Source: Adiantum capillus-veneris
Lineage: Eukaryota; Streptophyta; Polypodiopsida; Polypodiales; Pteridaceae
Assembly: GCA_014529385.2 (NCBI GenBank)
Contig: CM043958.1
Coordinates: 148,148,385-148,212,384 of the forward strand
DNA: 64,000 nt
Reading direction: 5' to 3'
Positions 36,060 through 50,177 of this stretch are shown here, piece after piece. Position 1 is the first letter of the stretch. The number at the start of each line of letters is the position of its first letter. The notes beneath the pieces were generated by a model. That model was not told where the DNA came from, ran no database searches, and saw nothing but the letters and a program-made list of their open reading frames with translations. Both the position numbers and the translations under genes were made by a program.

Positions 36060-37767
36060 CACATCTTTCATACTTTTTTTCTCCCTCTCCACATTGACCT
36101 CTTCTAGTGCTTGTTGTTGCACTTGTACCTTTGTGTTGGCTTCAATTTGTCTTTATAAATTTGAGCAGATGCTTGCAACATCTTCTTTCTCTCTCTTTAG
36201 AGTGTCTTGGAGCCTCTCTTTCTCTACCTGTAGACCATTGGCTTGTAGCTTTAGTCATTTATCTCCATGTTGGATTTTTGTGTTTTGGCCTTGGCATCCT
36301 CCACATCCTGTATTCACAGTGCACTAGTTACCTTTTCGCACCTAAACTAGAGTTCAATTATCTCCAGGTGTTCTTTGAGATCAAAGTCCCTAGGAATTCT
36401 TTTCGTTGTCACTGTATCTTCTTGTGTGAGAGGTGGTAATTCTCTTATTTCTTGTGTTTCCCTTTGTGGAGAGGTTTTAATAACTTGATTAGTCTTTAGA
36501 GGATCTTCTTTGCTTTGCTCTTTGGGGTGTCTTGGCCATTTCTCATTGCGGTTTTGATCTTCTCTGCCAGTCTAAGTCTCTTTCTTCTCTTGTTGTTGGT
36601 CTATGGGAGGAGGGGATGGTGGTTTTGGAGAAACATGTTGCTCCGTCTCCTCGACATCTTTGGTGGTTGTAGCCGTGCCTTTTTTATTTTCTTTGTGATG
36701 TGATTGCTGGCTATGAGGAGAGTCCGAGTGTGATTCTAAATCCATCATCTTCTATCTTTGGAATCTTTCTCTTCCCTTTGGCCAGCTTTCCTTTTTAGAA
36801 CATAGTGGATTCTTTAGCGTCTAAATCATGCCAACCTAACATCTACCCGGGCCTTTTTTTCCTTGTCCTCTTTCTTTTTGAGCTTTTTGTCTAGCTCTAC
36901 ATCATCTTCACCTAATGCTGGTGCTCCTGCTCAGTATCTTCCACTTTCTTTTTGTCCTTAGCTAGCTTTTCCAACCTCTCCTCCCTTAGTCTTTGGGCTT
37001 ATTCAATGGAGTGTTGTGCCTCAAATTTTGGAATCTAATCTATTTGTTGTGTTCTCTTTCTGATCAATGATACTTCCACATTTTCCCCTTCAAATGACTA
37101 CTATTCATATGGGACATCTTCTTTCCCTTTGATTTCACCTTGGAGATCAAAGTCTTGACTCGGTGGCCTCACTGTCAGGAATTTGTGATCTAGAGCTTTG
37201 ACCTCTTGTTCTTCTCTTTGTTAGAGTGGTTGATGAGCTCCTCACTGTCCTCACTGCATGCTTGACCTTGTGTAGTAGATTGAGCTAAGAGTCAGCCTCA
37301 AGAAAATCATCGATCATTCCCAAAAGGCTTGGTAAGCATAGGCCCTGCATTCATGTATGTCTTGTTCTTGTTGTTGCCTTTTAGGTTTGCTTCCACTAAT
37401 TCCCCAAGGTATAACTTCCCAGACCATTTGACTCGTCTTCTTTTTGCTAACCCTATGGACATCACCATTGCCACATGGAGTATTGGCTCTATATATCGGT
37501 GTAGATTTTGGACCTTTAAGTGTTGTGAGATCAATTGCAAGGGAATTTTATTTTTGAGTATATGAGGTTCTTGTAGGTAAGATTATACCCTTGTTGCTTT
37601 ATGAAGGCTTTGCCATTATCTATGGCCTTCATCTTGTGTAGCAGGTTGCAGCTTCCTACTGGTAGGTGAAGAGCCTGATATATCAAATCACTGATAATCT
37701 TGACTCTTACTGTAGCTCCACCTTTGTCGATTAAGGTGGCTTCTCCATTGTACAGAATAGAACTCAT
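36060..37767 (-). pseudogene. Minus-strand gypsy fragment: retropepsin relic and charged linker
   Basis: At 37,767-37,531 the minus strand reads ATLIDKGGATVRVKIISDLI then YQALHLPVGSCNLLHKMKAI. This fits the pattern of plant gypsy retropepsins (LID-G-G-A-x-V-N-I-I, then L-x-L-P) with an inserted Lys in the active-site triad. Downstream come Lys/Glu-rich pieces with coiled-coil character (EERLEKLAKDKKKVEDTEQE near 36,960, and LQVEKERLQDTLKREKED near 36,200). Orientation is opposite to the neighbouring integrase. Many stops. Confidence 0.45.
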
Positions 37768-37989
37768 GAGCTTGCGTGCCCTCTGGAAGTTTGTCCCCCA
37801 TGGAGGTAGCTTAAAAAAATTGTCAAGCTAGAGGCTCCTTGCACTGTTTAGGACTATTGGTTTCATATGCAATGTCCATAGCTCCTTTGGAAAGATAATG
37901 GTATCATACTAGAGGGATTGAGTAAATCTAGGAGGAGGTACATTCGAGCCAAAGCATAAAGCTACATGATAATTGAAGACCATCTCTAC

Positions 37990-39130
37990 AAGCATAGAAA
38001 GGATAACCATTTGCAAATATGTACCACAAAAAGCAAATGTATACCAATTCTTGAGCAAGCTCATGCCAGACATGTAGGCATACATTTTTTTTGCAAATAA
38101 AATTGTGAAGGAAATTCTTGTTGTTGCAGGAATTTGGTGGCCTACCTTGCTTATGGAACTAAAAGATTTATGAAGAGTTGTGATGAATGCCAATGTACCA
38201 AATCATGATAAGGCAAGACGAAATGCCATTACGACCTATGATGGGGGCAATGGATTTTTCTAGTCGGGGAATTGACTTTGTCGTGCCTATCACATCCCTT
38301 GTATGTAGAGCGCATGCTCAATATATCATTGTGGCCACATAATGTCTAACCAAATGGATCAAAGCCAAAGGGACACAAAGAAATGGTGCAAGAATGATAG
38401 CACGGTTCTTGTACAACAATGTCTCTACAAGATATGGGCTACATATTAAAATAGTGAGTGACAAAGGGACTCACTTCATAAACAAAATGATTGAATTCTT
38501 GTTGAAAGAGTTCATGGTAATTCAATGTAAATCAATAACATAACACCCTTAAGCAAACAAACAAGTAGAGAGCAAAGACCAAATTCTATGCACAATGCTC
38601 ACAAAAATAGTAAATGAATTAAGAACAGACTGGAAACAAAAGTTACATTTAGCTCTTTGGGTGTATCAAGTTGTTCACAAAATAAAAATAGGAACAACAA
38701 CTTTCAATATGGTGGTCGTGCTTAATGCCATACTATCCATAAAATTCTTGATTCCTACACTTTGAGTAGCCAAGGACTTAGAGTGGATAGGAATAAACTG
38801 TTAGAAAACATAAACAAGCTAGAAAAGCTAGATGAACTATATGTACAAGCTATTGCTTCCATTTACATCCAAAAATGGCTCATGAAAAAATTCCATGATC
38901 AACATGTGATTAGCAAGATGTTTAAAAAGGGGGACTATGTATTAGTCTATACCTTACTCCAGAAAATTTAAAAAGTGAGGTAATGGCCCATTTATGATAA
39001 AAAACATATAATGTAATGGTGCCATAAAATTACAACATTAAAGAGAGAAGAGATGCCCAAGTGGATTAGTGGTTGCAGGTTGAAGAAATATCATCTACTA
39101 TTGACTAAAAAATGATAAAAAAGATTCATA
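37990..39130 (+). pseudogene. Ty3/gypsy integrase, decayed
   Basis: Plus-strand pieces in three frames follow a plant gypsy integrase. The zinc finger end is RFMKSCDECQCTKS (38,169), then IWWPTL, a first-Asp region near 38,265 (ELTLSCL-like, mutated) and ISDKGTHF-type sequence written VTKGLTS/SDKGTHFIN (about 38,455). A shifted NKQVESKDQILCTMLTKIVN (about 38,570) keeps the V-E that carries the catalytic Glu, and DRNKLLENINKLEKLDEL with KMFKKGDYVLVYTLLQK (38,780-38,970) forms the C-terminal part. Stops and frameshifts are dense. Confidence 0.72.
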
Positions 39131-39219
39131 TAGCAGTAGAATGAGGCAAAACACTCAAGCTATTCAAGCACGGGTTCAGGAGGAAGTGAAGTTACGAATT
39201 TTAAAGCGTAGACAATGAC

Positions 39220-40026
39220 ATAGTCCCAATTCAACAACTTGCAACGCCACCTCTTCCTATCAAAGCGATTCAGATAGAGCCAAATTTTCTTGGAGGTATG
39301 GATGTACGCACCCATATACAACTGGCGAATGGAGAAACTGAGTAAGCACTTGTTGATACTGGAGTGTGACTAAATGCCATGAAGTACCAACATACCTAAA
39401 GATGTCAGGTGTACATTCAAGTGGAGCTCAAAATAGCCAACAAAGGCACTATGGTCAATTTACGTCAAGCCAATGTGTCAATCAATATAGATGGCCATCA
39501 ATGGCCATACCAGTTCATTGATGCCCATTTGAGTGGAGCTCAAAATAGCAAACAAAGGCATGGTGGTAAATTTAGGTCAAGCTAATGTGTCAATCAATTT
39601 AGATGGCCATCAATGCACACACCAATTCCATGTAATGGCAGATACTGATCTTAATGAAGAAATCATCTTGGGTGTTTCATAGATGTGCATGTACAAAGCT
39701 CTTCTAATTGGCAAGCGAAAACCTTAAAATTCAACCTTAATGGAACTACTTATGTCACTCCCTTAGCACAAACTGATCACATTTGGGACATACAGCCCAT
39801 TACTACCAAATCACAATAGGCAGTGCATCCTAAACTCATGCGGCATTCTAGTAGACAACAAATCAGGCAAGTATGGATGAAGAAGTCCATCATGGCAGAC
39901 CAACCACCAAAGCAGATATGGTTACCAAAGCCACAAGTTTTGTAGGGGCCTTCCATCTCAAAGGAGCACAAACCAAAAACATCCCCAACCTACAAATAAG
40001 TTATACTTGATAGTGGTAACCCAAAC
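39220..40026 (+). pseudogene. Retropepsin-like fragment with W-x-P-K motif
   Basis: Readable pieces are ATPPLPIKAIQIEPNFLGGM (39,240), ALVDTGV (39,347, a D-T-G triad), VELKIANKGTMVNLRQANVS, then, past a 112 bp duplication, DTDLNEEIILGV, the end-of-protease block. Finally KQIWLPKPQVL (39,911) resembles HIWVPKPQVRAYE of the inner element at 49.2 kb. It may therefore be a distant relative of that element rather than part of the integrase-bearing one. Frames are broken by several stops. Confidence 0.5.
39421..39644. repeat. 112 bp tandem duplication in the protease-like fragment
   Basis: The unit gtggagctcaaaatagc and about 95 more bases occurs at 39,421-39,532 and 39,533-39,644 with about 12 differences. 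It doubles the sequence between the D-T-G triad and the protease end block and shifts the frame. Confidence 0.92.
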
Positions 40027-40482
40027 CATTAGGCAAAATTTGGACTCACAAAGGGGCCCTTTAAGGAGTTTGACTTTACCTCTCTCTACCGAAATGGGCG
40101 CATGGATAAATTTTTGCAAACAAACTCCAAAGTTGGCGGAGGTTTGACAGTTAGAATGTCCTCTTCAAGCTCTATCCTACTGATATATAGCACGCCACGA
40201 GATTCCTCATATTTTAGAAGATTCTTTTTTTGATTCACCTATGATGTGACAACTCTGTCGGAATCTAAGTGAATCAAAAAACTAATCTTCTAAAATATGA
40301 GGAATCTCATGGCGTGCTATATATCAGTAGATAGAGCTTGAAGAGGACATTCTAACTGCTGTCAAACCTCCGCCAACTTTGGACTTTGTTTGCAAAAATT
40401 TATCCATGCGCCCGTTTTGGTAGAGAGAGGTAAAGTCAAACTCCTTAAAGGGCCCCTTTGTGAGTCCAAATTTTGCCTAATG
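40027..40482. repeat. Long inverted repeat (212/214 bp arms, 30 bp spacer)
   Basis: Left arm 40,027-40,238 runs from cattaggcaaaatttggact to tttttgattcac. The right arm 40,269-40,482 is its reverse complement, ending agtccaaattttgcctaatg. I count about six substitutions and two small indels (3 bp and 1 bp), so the arms are about 96% identical. The spacer is 30 bp. A transcript through it would fold into a hairpin of over 200 bp. No target-site duplication is seen, and the flanks are gag/protease-like retrotransposon sequence on both sides. Confidence 0.97.
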
Positions 40483-40780
40483 AGTGGACCAAATCTATAC
40501 CAACCCAACCCAAGTATAAGTGGGTTCCAAAGCACAAATCAGAGCCCAAACCACAACCTCCCAAAACCACTTGGCAATGGAGACCCAAGCATATAATGCA
40601 ACAAAAAGCTCATCTATGTCTCCGCCCAAAACACAAGTTGGTACCAAAGCAGCCACCAACCACAGACATCAAGACATTGCTACTAGCCAAACCAACAATC
40701 AAGGATAGAGCATGCCATCTTCAAAAGCTTTCATTTGGACAATGTAGTCTAGATGGGCCTCACCAGTGAAAGCCACTGAA
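40483..40780 (+). pseudogene. W-x-P-K-rich gag-like fragment
   Basis: Open frame 40,473-40,769 with repeated KYKWVPKHKSEPKPQPPK, TTWQWRPKH and LRPKHKLVPKQ. It is Pro/Lys/Trp-rich, with the look of a nucleic-acid-binding gag tail, and shares the W-V-P-K motif with the inner element at 49.1-49.2 kb. No known domain. Confidence 0.35.
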
Positions 40781-43399
<2,619 letters not shown>

Positions 43400-43738
43400 G
43401 ACATTCCTTCATAATATCAGTCTACTAAAGAAGACAAAGACATCACCATCCCCTTGGCTCAAAACTTGTGTCTATTCATTCATGAAATGAGCTTTAAGTA
43501 ACTCTACAGCCTTGCACCACTGGATGTGGGATAATTCCACTCTTCTCTCCTTGACTCACACTATAGGACAAAGCTGACACTTTACAATTCTCCCCTTGAG
43601 GTTTGGAATAGGAAGGAACTAAATAAAACTAACATCTTTGGAACACTCCAATCCATGAGAAAAAAAAACATCTCCAATCTAGGAGACCATCCCCAATCTA
43701 GAAGACAAACTACCTCTAATCCAAGAGACACTCAAACA
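43400..43738 (-). repeat. Candidate copia LTR (single copy)
   Basis: On the minus strand a polypurine tract (aaggggagg, 43,747-43,739) is followed at once by TGTTTGAGTGTCTC. The stretch ends with GGAATGTCA at 43,400, giving TG...CA ends over 339 bp. It lies 96 bp after the copia gag stop. No matching second LTR is present, so the call is tentative. Confidence 0.45.
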
Positions 43739-43830
43739 CCTCCCCTTAAATAGATGTATAAAGCTGAGACCAAGCTAGTCCAAGCTATCTTCAAACAAAT
43801 ACAAATGAAAGGGAAATGCCAAGACAAAAG

Positions 43831-44686
43831 TTAGAGAATGTCATCATAGACTAGAAGGCTATTGCCACCTTCTTCTTCATTTTCATCTTTGTCTTGTTCT
43901 GCCAAATAGACTTTGGGCCTTGGATTTTTGTTGGTGCTTCCTCTGTCCCTTTTTAAACACTTGGAAGGGAGGTGACCCTTCTTCCCACAAATGTTGCAAG
44001 TCTTTGATGCTAGACAATCCTTTGCTATGCGCCCTTCTTTGCCACACTTGAAACAAGTTTTGTTACTAGAGCCAATTGCAAAAGCTCCTCCCCCTAAAGA
44101 AGCATTCCTCCCTTGCTTATTCTCCTCGCACATCAAAGAGTTGATGACATATTGAAAATTTGGTGTTCGATCCTTCTCCTCAATGGTGGTCATGATCTGG
44201 TCAAAGCTAGATGGTAAGGGTGCTAGAAGAACCATGATTTTGTCCTCCTCTGGTACTGCAATGTTTAGATAAGCTAGTTGTGTGGTCATGCTTTTGAGGC
44301 GATTGACCAAGCTTGCAATATCTTTGTTATGTTCCATTTGAAATTTGTATAGATCTTTCTTTAAGCCTACTTTGATTTTCTTTTTCCTAGCTCCAAAGTT
44401 TTTTCTAGTGTTTCCCATATAGCTGATGAGGTATCACAATCATCAATAAAGTGTACATAATTGTCATGTAGTGCATTGATTATGATTCCTAATGCCTGCT
44501 CGTCCTTGGCTTGATTTTGTGCACTCATAGCTCGTGTTAGAACTTGTGCACGAGTAGTAGATGTCGGATCAGTGAGTGATGGCTTGACTATTCTCCACAA
44601 TTTCTTTTTCATTAAGTACCCTTTCAACTTGGTTTCCAAGTATGAAAGCCCTCGACGTTAAATTTCCCAAGCCCTTTCTCTTCCAT
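43831..44686 (-). pseudogene. Ty1/copia gag with two zinc knuckles
   Basis: Gag of the UBN2/copia type. It starts at 44,686 (MEEKGLGKFNVEGFHTW). A one-base loss near 44,640 breaks the frame, which continues as TKLKGYLMKKKLWRIVKPSL (44,630). A second shift near 44,390 leads to the main piece (44,418-43,831) with LKKDLYKFQMEHNKDIASLV, FDQIMTTIEEKDRTPNFQYV and two knuckles. The first is CFKCGKEGRIAKDC (His replaced by Arg); the second is CNICGKKGHLPSKC (intact). The frame ends in a stop without protease or integrase, so this is a gag-only fragment or derivative. Confidence 0.85.
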
Positions 44687-44930
44687 TGGGCTAATAGAGG
44701 GGTCTTAGCTTAGGAGACTCTCCTAGCTAGTCTCTACCTCTTTACATGAGCTCTTGAAAAAGTATATTTTCAAGTTATTGTGCTTGGATGCAAGATTTTG
44801 AAATTTTGAATGAGGAAGAGTGTAAGAGAAAATTTCTTTGAATTTTGTGAAGCTCCTCTTCACCGGGGTGAAGACACTCTTCACACAAATTGTCTTCTTT
44901 GATTGCTTGGAAAACCTTGCCTTCCAGTTT
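44687..44930. other. Leader of the copia fragment
   Basis: By position this is the untranslated leader of the minus-strand copia gag, but no primer site is visible. It is cut off by the LTR that starts at 44,931. Confidence 0.35.
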
Positions 44931-45302
44931 TGTCATAATAACGAATATCTAATTCTCCTAAATGATTTTCTCATATTAAACTGATCATTTAATATGGGGA
45001 AGTACCAGGGGGGGAAAAAGGTAGAATATTGGTTAAGCTGGCAGACCGGCCATAGTAGGGATTCAAAGGAGGAAAAATAGGGATCCAAAGGGGGGGCCAT
45101 CTGCAAAAGAGCAATGTGCAACAATGGGCTTTAAAGACCCTAAGGTTCAGCCCATTAAGACTTCCAAAATGCTAAGGTTCCAAAAATCAAAGGTTGTGTC
45201 CAATGGTCAAGCTTATAAAAATTTGATGCTTTGTGTGTACAAAAAAGTCTTCATGATTCCTACATAGGAGGGGGCAAGCCCTGTAAGTAGGGGATGAGAG
45301 AG

Positions 45303-45304
<2 letters not shown>

Positions 45305-45399
<95 letters not shown>
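45305..45399. repeat. (AC)n microsatellite
   Basis: A perfect AC array of about 95 bp inside the LTR. The 3' LTR has a shorter, interrupted version at 63,619-63,691, so the array expanded after insertion. Confidence 0.96.
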
Positions 45400-45400
<1 letters not shown>

Positions 45401-45931
45401 GCTTCATTTACACATAGGGATTGAGGGAGACATGTCATTCCCTAGCCTAGATGCCCACAAGGTGCACTCAAATCCTATTGGATGGCCATGGAGGTGGACC
45501 AACAAGAATTAGGCTAGAGTAAATCTAGTTTAATTAATTTAAAAACACTTAATAAAAGAACAAATAAGAATTAAGCTCTCTAGAAGACTATTGGACAATC
45601 TCCCAAGGGGTCGAATGAGCATTCAACAGCCCAATGGCTTGCTTGATTCCTATTGGCCAGAAGACAAAGGGGTCCAATGAGGGTTTAGTTACATTAATCA
45701 ATTACCTAAAGCTCTCACAAAAGGAGAAAGGGGGACACATGTCAGAAGGCTATCACTTATGCTACTTAGTTCTCATTGGCTAAGCTTGGAGAGGTCCAAT
45801 TGGAGAGGTCCAATTAGGTGTCAGCATGAGTAATTTGCATGAGGGGTCGCGACCAAGCGAGAGAGGGGGGATGAATTTCTCAAGGCATTATTCCACACAC
45901 ACCCACACTAGCTCATGTGTGAAGAAAGAAG

Positions 45932-45937
45932 TCTCTC

Positions 45938-45988
<51 letters not shown>
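45932..45988. repeat. (CT)n microsatellite
   Basis: About 57 bp of CT with one CC interruption, inside the LTR. Confidence 0.95.
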
Positions 45989-45991
<3 letters not shown>

Positions 45992-46715
45992 TCTCCTTCT
46001 CAAGCTTTAATGAAAAGCTTATCACCTACTCCAAGCTTGAAGGGAGGCCTACACCAACAACTCTTGGGTTTATGATGCAAATTCAACCAAGAGCCAAGAT
46101 TCAATGCATGCTCATTTCCTATACCATGCTAATTACTAAGCTATACTATGCTAATATGAGTGATTATGTGAGGAGATGTACATCTTTCTTGTAAGACTAC
46201 TCCTTCTGCCTCTCAATCTACTCTCATACCCCGCTAGCTCTCACCATCTTTAAAGGTGTGTGAGGTCTTGGGTCTGAGACCGTGAGGGATTTGATGTTGT
46301 GTTTTATAAGTGTTTTGCTTAGTGCTTGAAGCTTCCATCTTCATTGCACTAGCTAGTTACTGAAGGAACACAAAGGATTGTATTGTAAAATGTCTCTCTT
46401 GATGGGGAAAACCTATAATACAAAGCCTTTTGGAGGGGGGATCGGCTCCATGTAAATCCAGTCCTCAATTGTTGTCAATAGCTTAATTTCTCTCTCTTTT
46501 GAAGTATTGTTCATGCCTATCTAACTAGTTGTTATGAATTTTGTTGCTCTCTCCACTGAAGCACTCTTGGTATGCTCATTAGGAACCTATTCTAATGAAA
46601 TTCTCACTATGTTCATGTTATTTTCCGCTCCACACAAGTTACTAGGCCATTAAATGTTACATTTGTATTAGATCACAAGGTTTCTCTTTTCTTGCTCCTC
46701 AAGCTAGCTATAAAT

Positions 46716-47540
46716 CACAAATGGTTAACTCTACTAGGTGAGCTTCTCGGCCTATGGAGGAGCTAAGCCGCAATGAAGGGCAATCTCCATATTTATTCCT
46801 CTTCATCTCTAATCAACCCAGTCACACACACTAATCAACCCAATCACACACACTACGATTGCAAGACGCACACAACACTAATCCTATCATGCAACACACT
46901 TATCACAAGCACACACACATAGATCTATCGAGCACCACACTCCAATCAAACCTACATGCACACACAAGAAAAAGAGGGCAATCACACAAGATTAGAGAGG
47001 GATTAACCACTAATTAGTTAAGATCTAGCTAATCTAAGCATCATAGGCAACCATAAGAAGCATGCAAGAGGCATAGTGAGAGAGAATGAATCATTGATTA
47101 GTGTTAATCAAGTCTCATGAGCAAGGAGAAGCTCAAGGACTCCATAGCCACATACCTCAAGAGCTCTCACCAAAGAGTGCTCTCAACAAATGACTTGAGA
47201 ACCCTAATTTCTTTTACACACTGCCTTATATACCTAGGTTAAAAATATGCAATGTCCGGGTGCCCAAGGCCTTTAGGGCTCACCACTTACTGAATCTGCA
47301 ACCTAGGCACAATAAGTGACCTATTCTTTACAACTTGGAACTCCCATTGAGCCCATAACACATTAGAAAGATTACAATGGCTTGAAATAAATTGGGAATT
47401 TACAATACGTGACCATTTTGGGAAAATGTGGAAAATGTGTAATTCCAATCTTTACTACTTCTTTGCATTCATCCTCAATGTGCATTCGTACGTCTTCAAT
47501 CTTTAGCAGCTTTTGTTAACTGACGTTGACTCAGTTGACA
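46716..47540 (-). repeat. 3' LTR of the nested element, truncated
   Basis: Aligns with 56,530-57,330 (about 96% by eye), ending gttgactcagttgaca. It has an extra 23-24 bp from a local repeat of aatcaaccca(g/a)tcacacac. The first 119 bp of the full LTR (56,411-56,529) are missing, and the outer-element LTR abuts directly. Confidence 0.92.
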
Positions 47541-47552
47541 TTCCCCCCTTCC
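47541..47552 (-). other. Polypurine tract of the nested element
   Basis: Minus-strand ggaaggggggaa immediately before the 3' LTR. It fixes the minus orientation together with the primer site. Confidence 0.85.
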
Positions 47553-47558
47553 TATTTT

Positions 47559-47578
47559 AGTGCCCGTCCTCGGGCACT
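47559..47578. other. Perfect short hairpin next to the polypurine tract
   Basis: agtgcccg-tcct-cgggcact: an 8 bp perfect stem with a 4-base loop, 7 bp inside the polypurine tract. Function unknown; it may be an RNA structure near the 3' end of the element. Confidence 0.6.
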
Positions 47579-48707
47579 GTCAAAAAGTGTCCGTGGAGTC
47601 AAGGGAAGGTTTTGATTGGTTGTTGATGGTCTGATTGTCTTCATTTGTCATTGAATTTGTTGATGAGGTTCAATCTGGTACAACATCTTCATTGGTCCAA
47701 ATATGTCTGGTTTGTGAGAGATGATGTTGCATTTGTCCGTTGTAATAGCATAATGATGAGGGTGGTGTTTATTTAGGAAAAGTATGTACAAGGGAAGTAG
47801 AATGATGAGGTTCTAAATTAGGGTCTAATACCTGGATGACCAAAGGGAAAAAACCTAGTGGGAAAAAAGTGACTTTGGGATAAGCGCATTATTGGAGTAC
47901 TTATTAGCGTGGGAAATATTAATAAAGTACTCAAGCGATTATTTGCTCATAGATATGGAATTAAAGAGGTAGCAAGTATGAAAGGGTAGCATGATGGAAC
48001 ATTGGTTTGCTTGTTGTAGTCCACTCAAGGTGCATAGGTGGAAGCAAAAAAGAGTGTCTAATGCATATGTCTAATGATGGGACATCCTATTTATGCATAC
48101 ACAGAAATGCATGGAAAACAATATTCTGTGCAAGAAAGATTTTGAGGGGTTCTTCAAAAATATGGTGTAGCTATACACCATATGACATGGATTTGCAAGC
48201 TGGCACCCCTTTAAGAATGGTTTTCGTTGACGAGGATATGTGCTCTCATATTACTGTGCACTGTGCGTGAGTGTTGGACTCTACGACACTCCACCAATTG
48301 TAAGTTAATAGACTTCGACTCTTATGCTCATCTCATCCAGCATGAGCAACATGACGTTAGATATGCTCAACTCTTTCAGCTTGAGAATAAGCCTAATAAC
48401 TACGACTCTTAGCACATAGTTTAATATGAATTGAAGCTTTGGGACTAATGCTTTGCTCATTTTATGGCTCAGCATCCCGACTCTGACTATGCCAAAGAGT
48501 GTTTTTTGCACCCTGGCGACTTGACTTTTTACATTCTTGAGCTTACCACAAACATTTCTTCAGGTAAAAGTATGCTTGAATCCTCAAAAAGAGGATCAGT
48601 GAAGGATCAAGCTAGAATTGAAGGTTTCTTTTGCCATACCTGTTTTATCATCTTTGAATCTGCAATCGCGTCGGTTGGGTCATCCTTCTTTGACTGTGAA
48701 GACTCCA
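47579..48707 (-). other. 3' untranslated part of the nested element
   Basis: No readable coding on the minus strand. Plus-strand frames at 48,007 and 48,464 lack known motifs. The length is consistent with a long non-coding 3' region. Confidence 0.35.
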
Positions 48708-50177
48708 TTATCTGTTTGATTTCCAATTAGGCCTGTTGTTAGGAGTCTTTGATGTTGTTGTAGGCCTCTGTGGGCTGTCGGCATCTGGCTTAGGAGACTT
48801 AGGAATCCAAATCTCTTGATGGCTTTTGTATCTCCTTTGTTGACGTTGCTTTGCTCTAGGTCTTGTTGATTTCTTGAGATCTTCATGCAGGTTTGGTGTA
48901 GTTGCAATTGGCTTGTGATTGACCGGTAGCCAAACCTTTGTATACCTTATGTAGAATCCTTTTCCAAGAGGAAGATTCTTTGAGATCCATCTTTTTTCTA
49001 CCTCTTGCGGGCTGTGGTTGACTTTAGCATCTTTCAATGTTGTTCTCTTGTATACCTGCTTCTTAGGTATCCTAGGATATTGTCGATGTTGATACCTTGT
49101 CGGCCTTCTTTCTTGGGAGGGAGTTGACATTACTTCATATGCTCTAACCTGCGGTTTTGGTACCCATATATGTCTGTTACCTTGATAATACGCCTGTTAT
49201 TTTAGGCTCCATTGTGATGCTATCCATCCCATGTGTTTGTCTTTCTGTGTTGATTTCTCGTCCTTAATCCAAACCAGATCATTGACTTTGACTAAAATTC
49301 TTTGAACAAACACTTGCTTGACTTTCCTTTGCTTTCTTGAGTACTTTGGCTGATATATCTTTGCTTTTTTGGGTGTCTCCTTAAAGTTTTTAGTTGGTTC
49401 AGCAATTGACTTGAAGTTTTGAAAGCTTGACTCGCTTGAAGAAGCTGATCCATGAAGGATCTTTGATGTAGAGGCATATGCTCTCACAACTTCTTTGCTA
49501 GTCGGTGGAAGGTCCACTTTAGCTTTACCTTTGTCTGCTGATTCGACTGGCACTATCTGATTGATCTTTGGGCTTCCTATTTCTTCTTGGTTGTCTACAA
49601 CTCCATTCTTCTTAGCTTTTGGCTTTGGTGGCATTCTCTGATCAATAGCTATTGTGGTTGCCCTTCGGTCTGTTTGATTTGCACTTGTTGTTGCTTGATC
49701 TGCTTCTAGCTCTTCTGAAGTTCTGATTGATGGAGATGAATCATCTGCAATAAGATCTGCTTTGATATCGGTCTCCATTTTAACTGTGCTTGAGGACTTT
49801 GTGCTGTCATCCATGGGTGACCAGTCTTGGTCTTCATTCTTTGTTGTCTGTGATGACTCAGTCATGTTTGAACTTTGTATCTCTAGCATCTCCTGGGCCA
49901 TTGGCATTCCCATGATGATGTCGTCTTGCATATATTTTGTTGTGATCACATGCAATTGAGCTATGATGATCTGTGAACTTACTTCAATGGTAGTGGAAAT
50001 GATTCCCCAACATTCTGCTCGTTTGGTTCCAGATATGCTCACAAATTCAGGAGCATCTTCCAGGTGTGGTTGGCCACATCTTTTCCAAGTGCGAAAGCAC
50101 ATGAGGTTCTTGTTTAAGTGAAAATCTAGCTTTACTTCTCTTGACAGCTTTTCTTCGTTTTCATTATTCATTAACAA
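48708..50177 (-). pseudogene. Nested element ORF: protease-like part and basic Pro/Lys tail
   Basis: Two frames (50,177-49,197, 326 codons; and 49,130-48,708) are in the same phase and separated only by a TAA at 49,197-49,199, followed in frame by QAYYQGNRHIWVPKPQVRAY. Residues 15-100 include FRTWKRCGQPHLEDAPEFVS, WGIISTTIEVSSQIIIAQLH and KYMQDDIIMGMPMAQEM. The last resembles the end block of retropepsins (D-I-I-L-G-M-x-F), but no D-T/S-G triad is seen. A long acidic Ser/Thr-rich linker follows, then a Lys/Arg-rich C-terminus (STRPRAKQRQQRRYKS). The family is unrecognised; a gag-protease derivative is my best guess. Confidence 0.5.

Larger units (their letters stand above)
44931..46715 (+). 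repeat. 5' LTR (and possible leader) of the outer gypsy element
   Basis: Starts tgtcataataacgaatatct and aligns with the 3' LTR from 63,242 over the whole 758 bp visible there, with about 92-93% identity by eye over the first 350 bp. A relic of the same family is at 34,746. The LTR end is not resolved; TGTCA at 46,473 (ttgttgtca) is one candidate, giving about 1.55 kb. Confidence 0.8.

Noticed and set aside
37909-38193. 94-codon minus-strand frame
   Set aside because: Antisense shadow of the plus-strand integrase zinc-finger region.
45187-45512. Cys-Val and Thr-His repeat frames
   Set aside because: Produced by the (AC)n array in the LTR; the same applies at 63,467-63,764.
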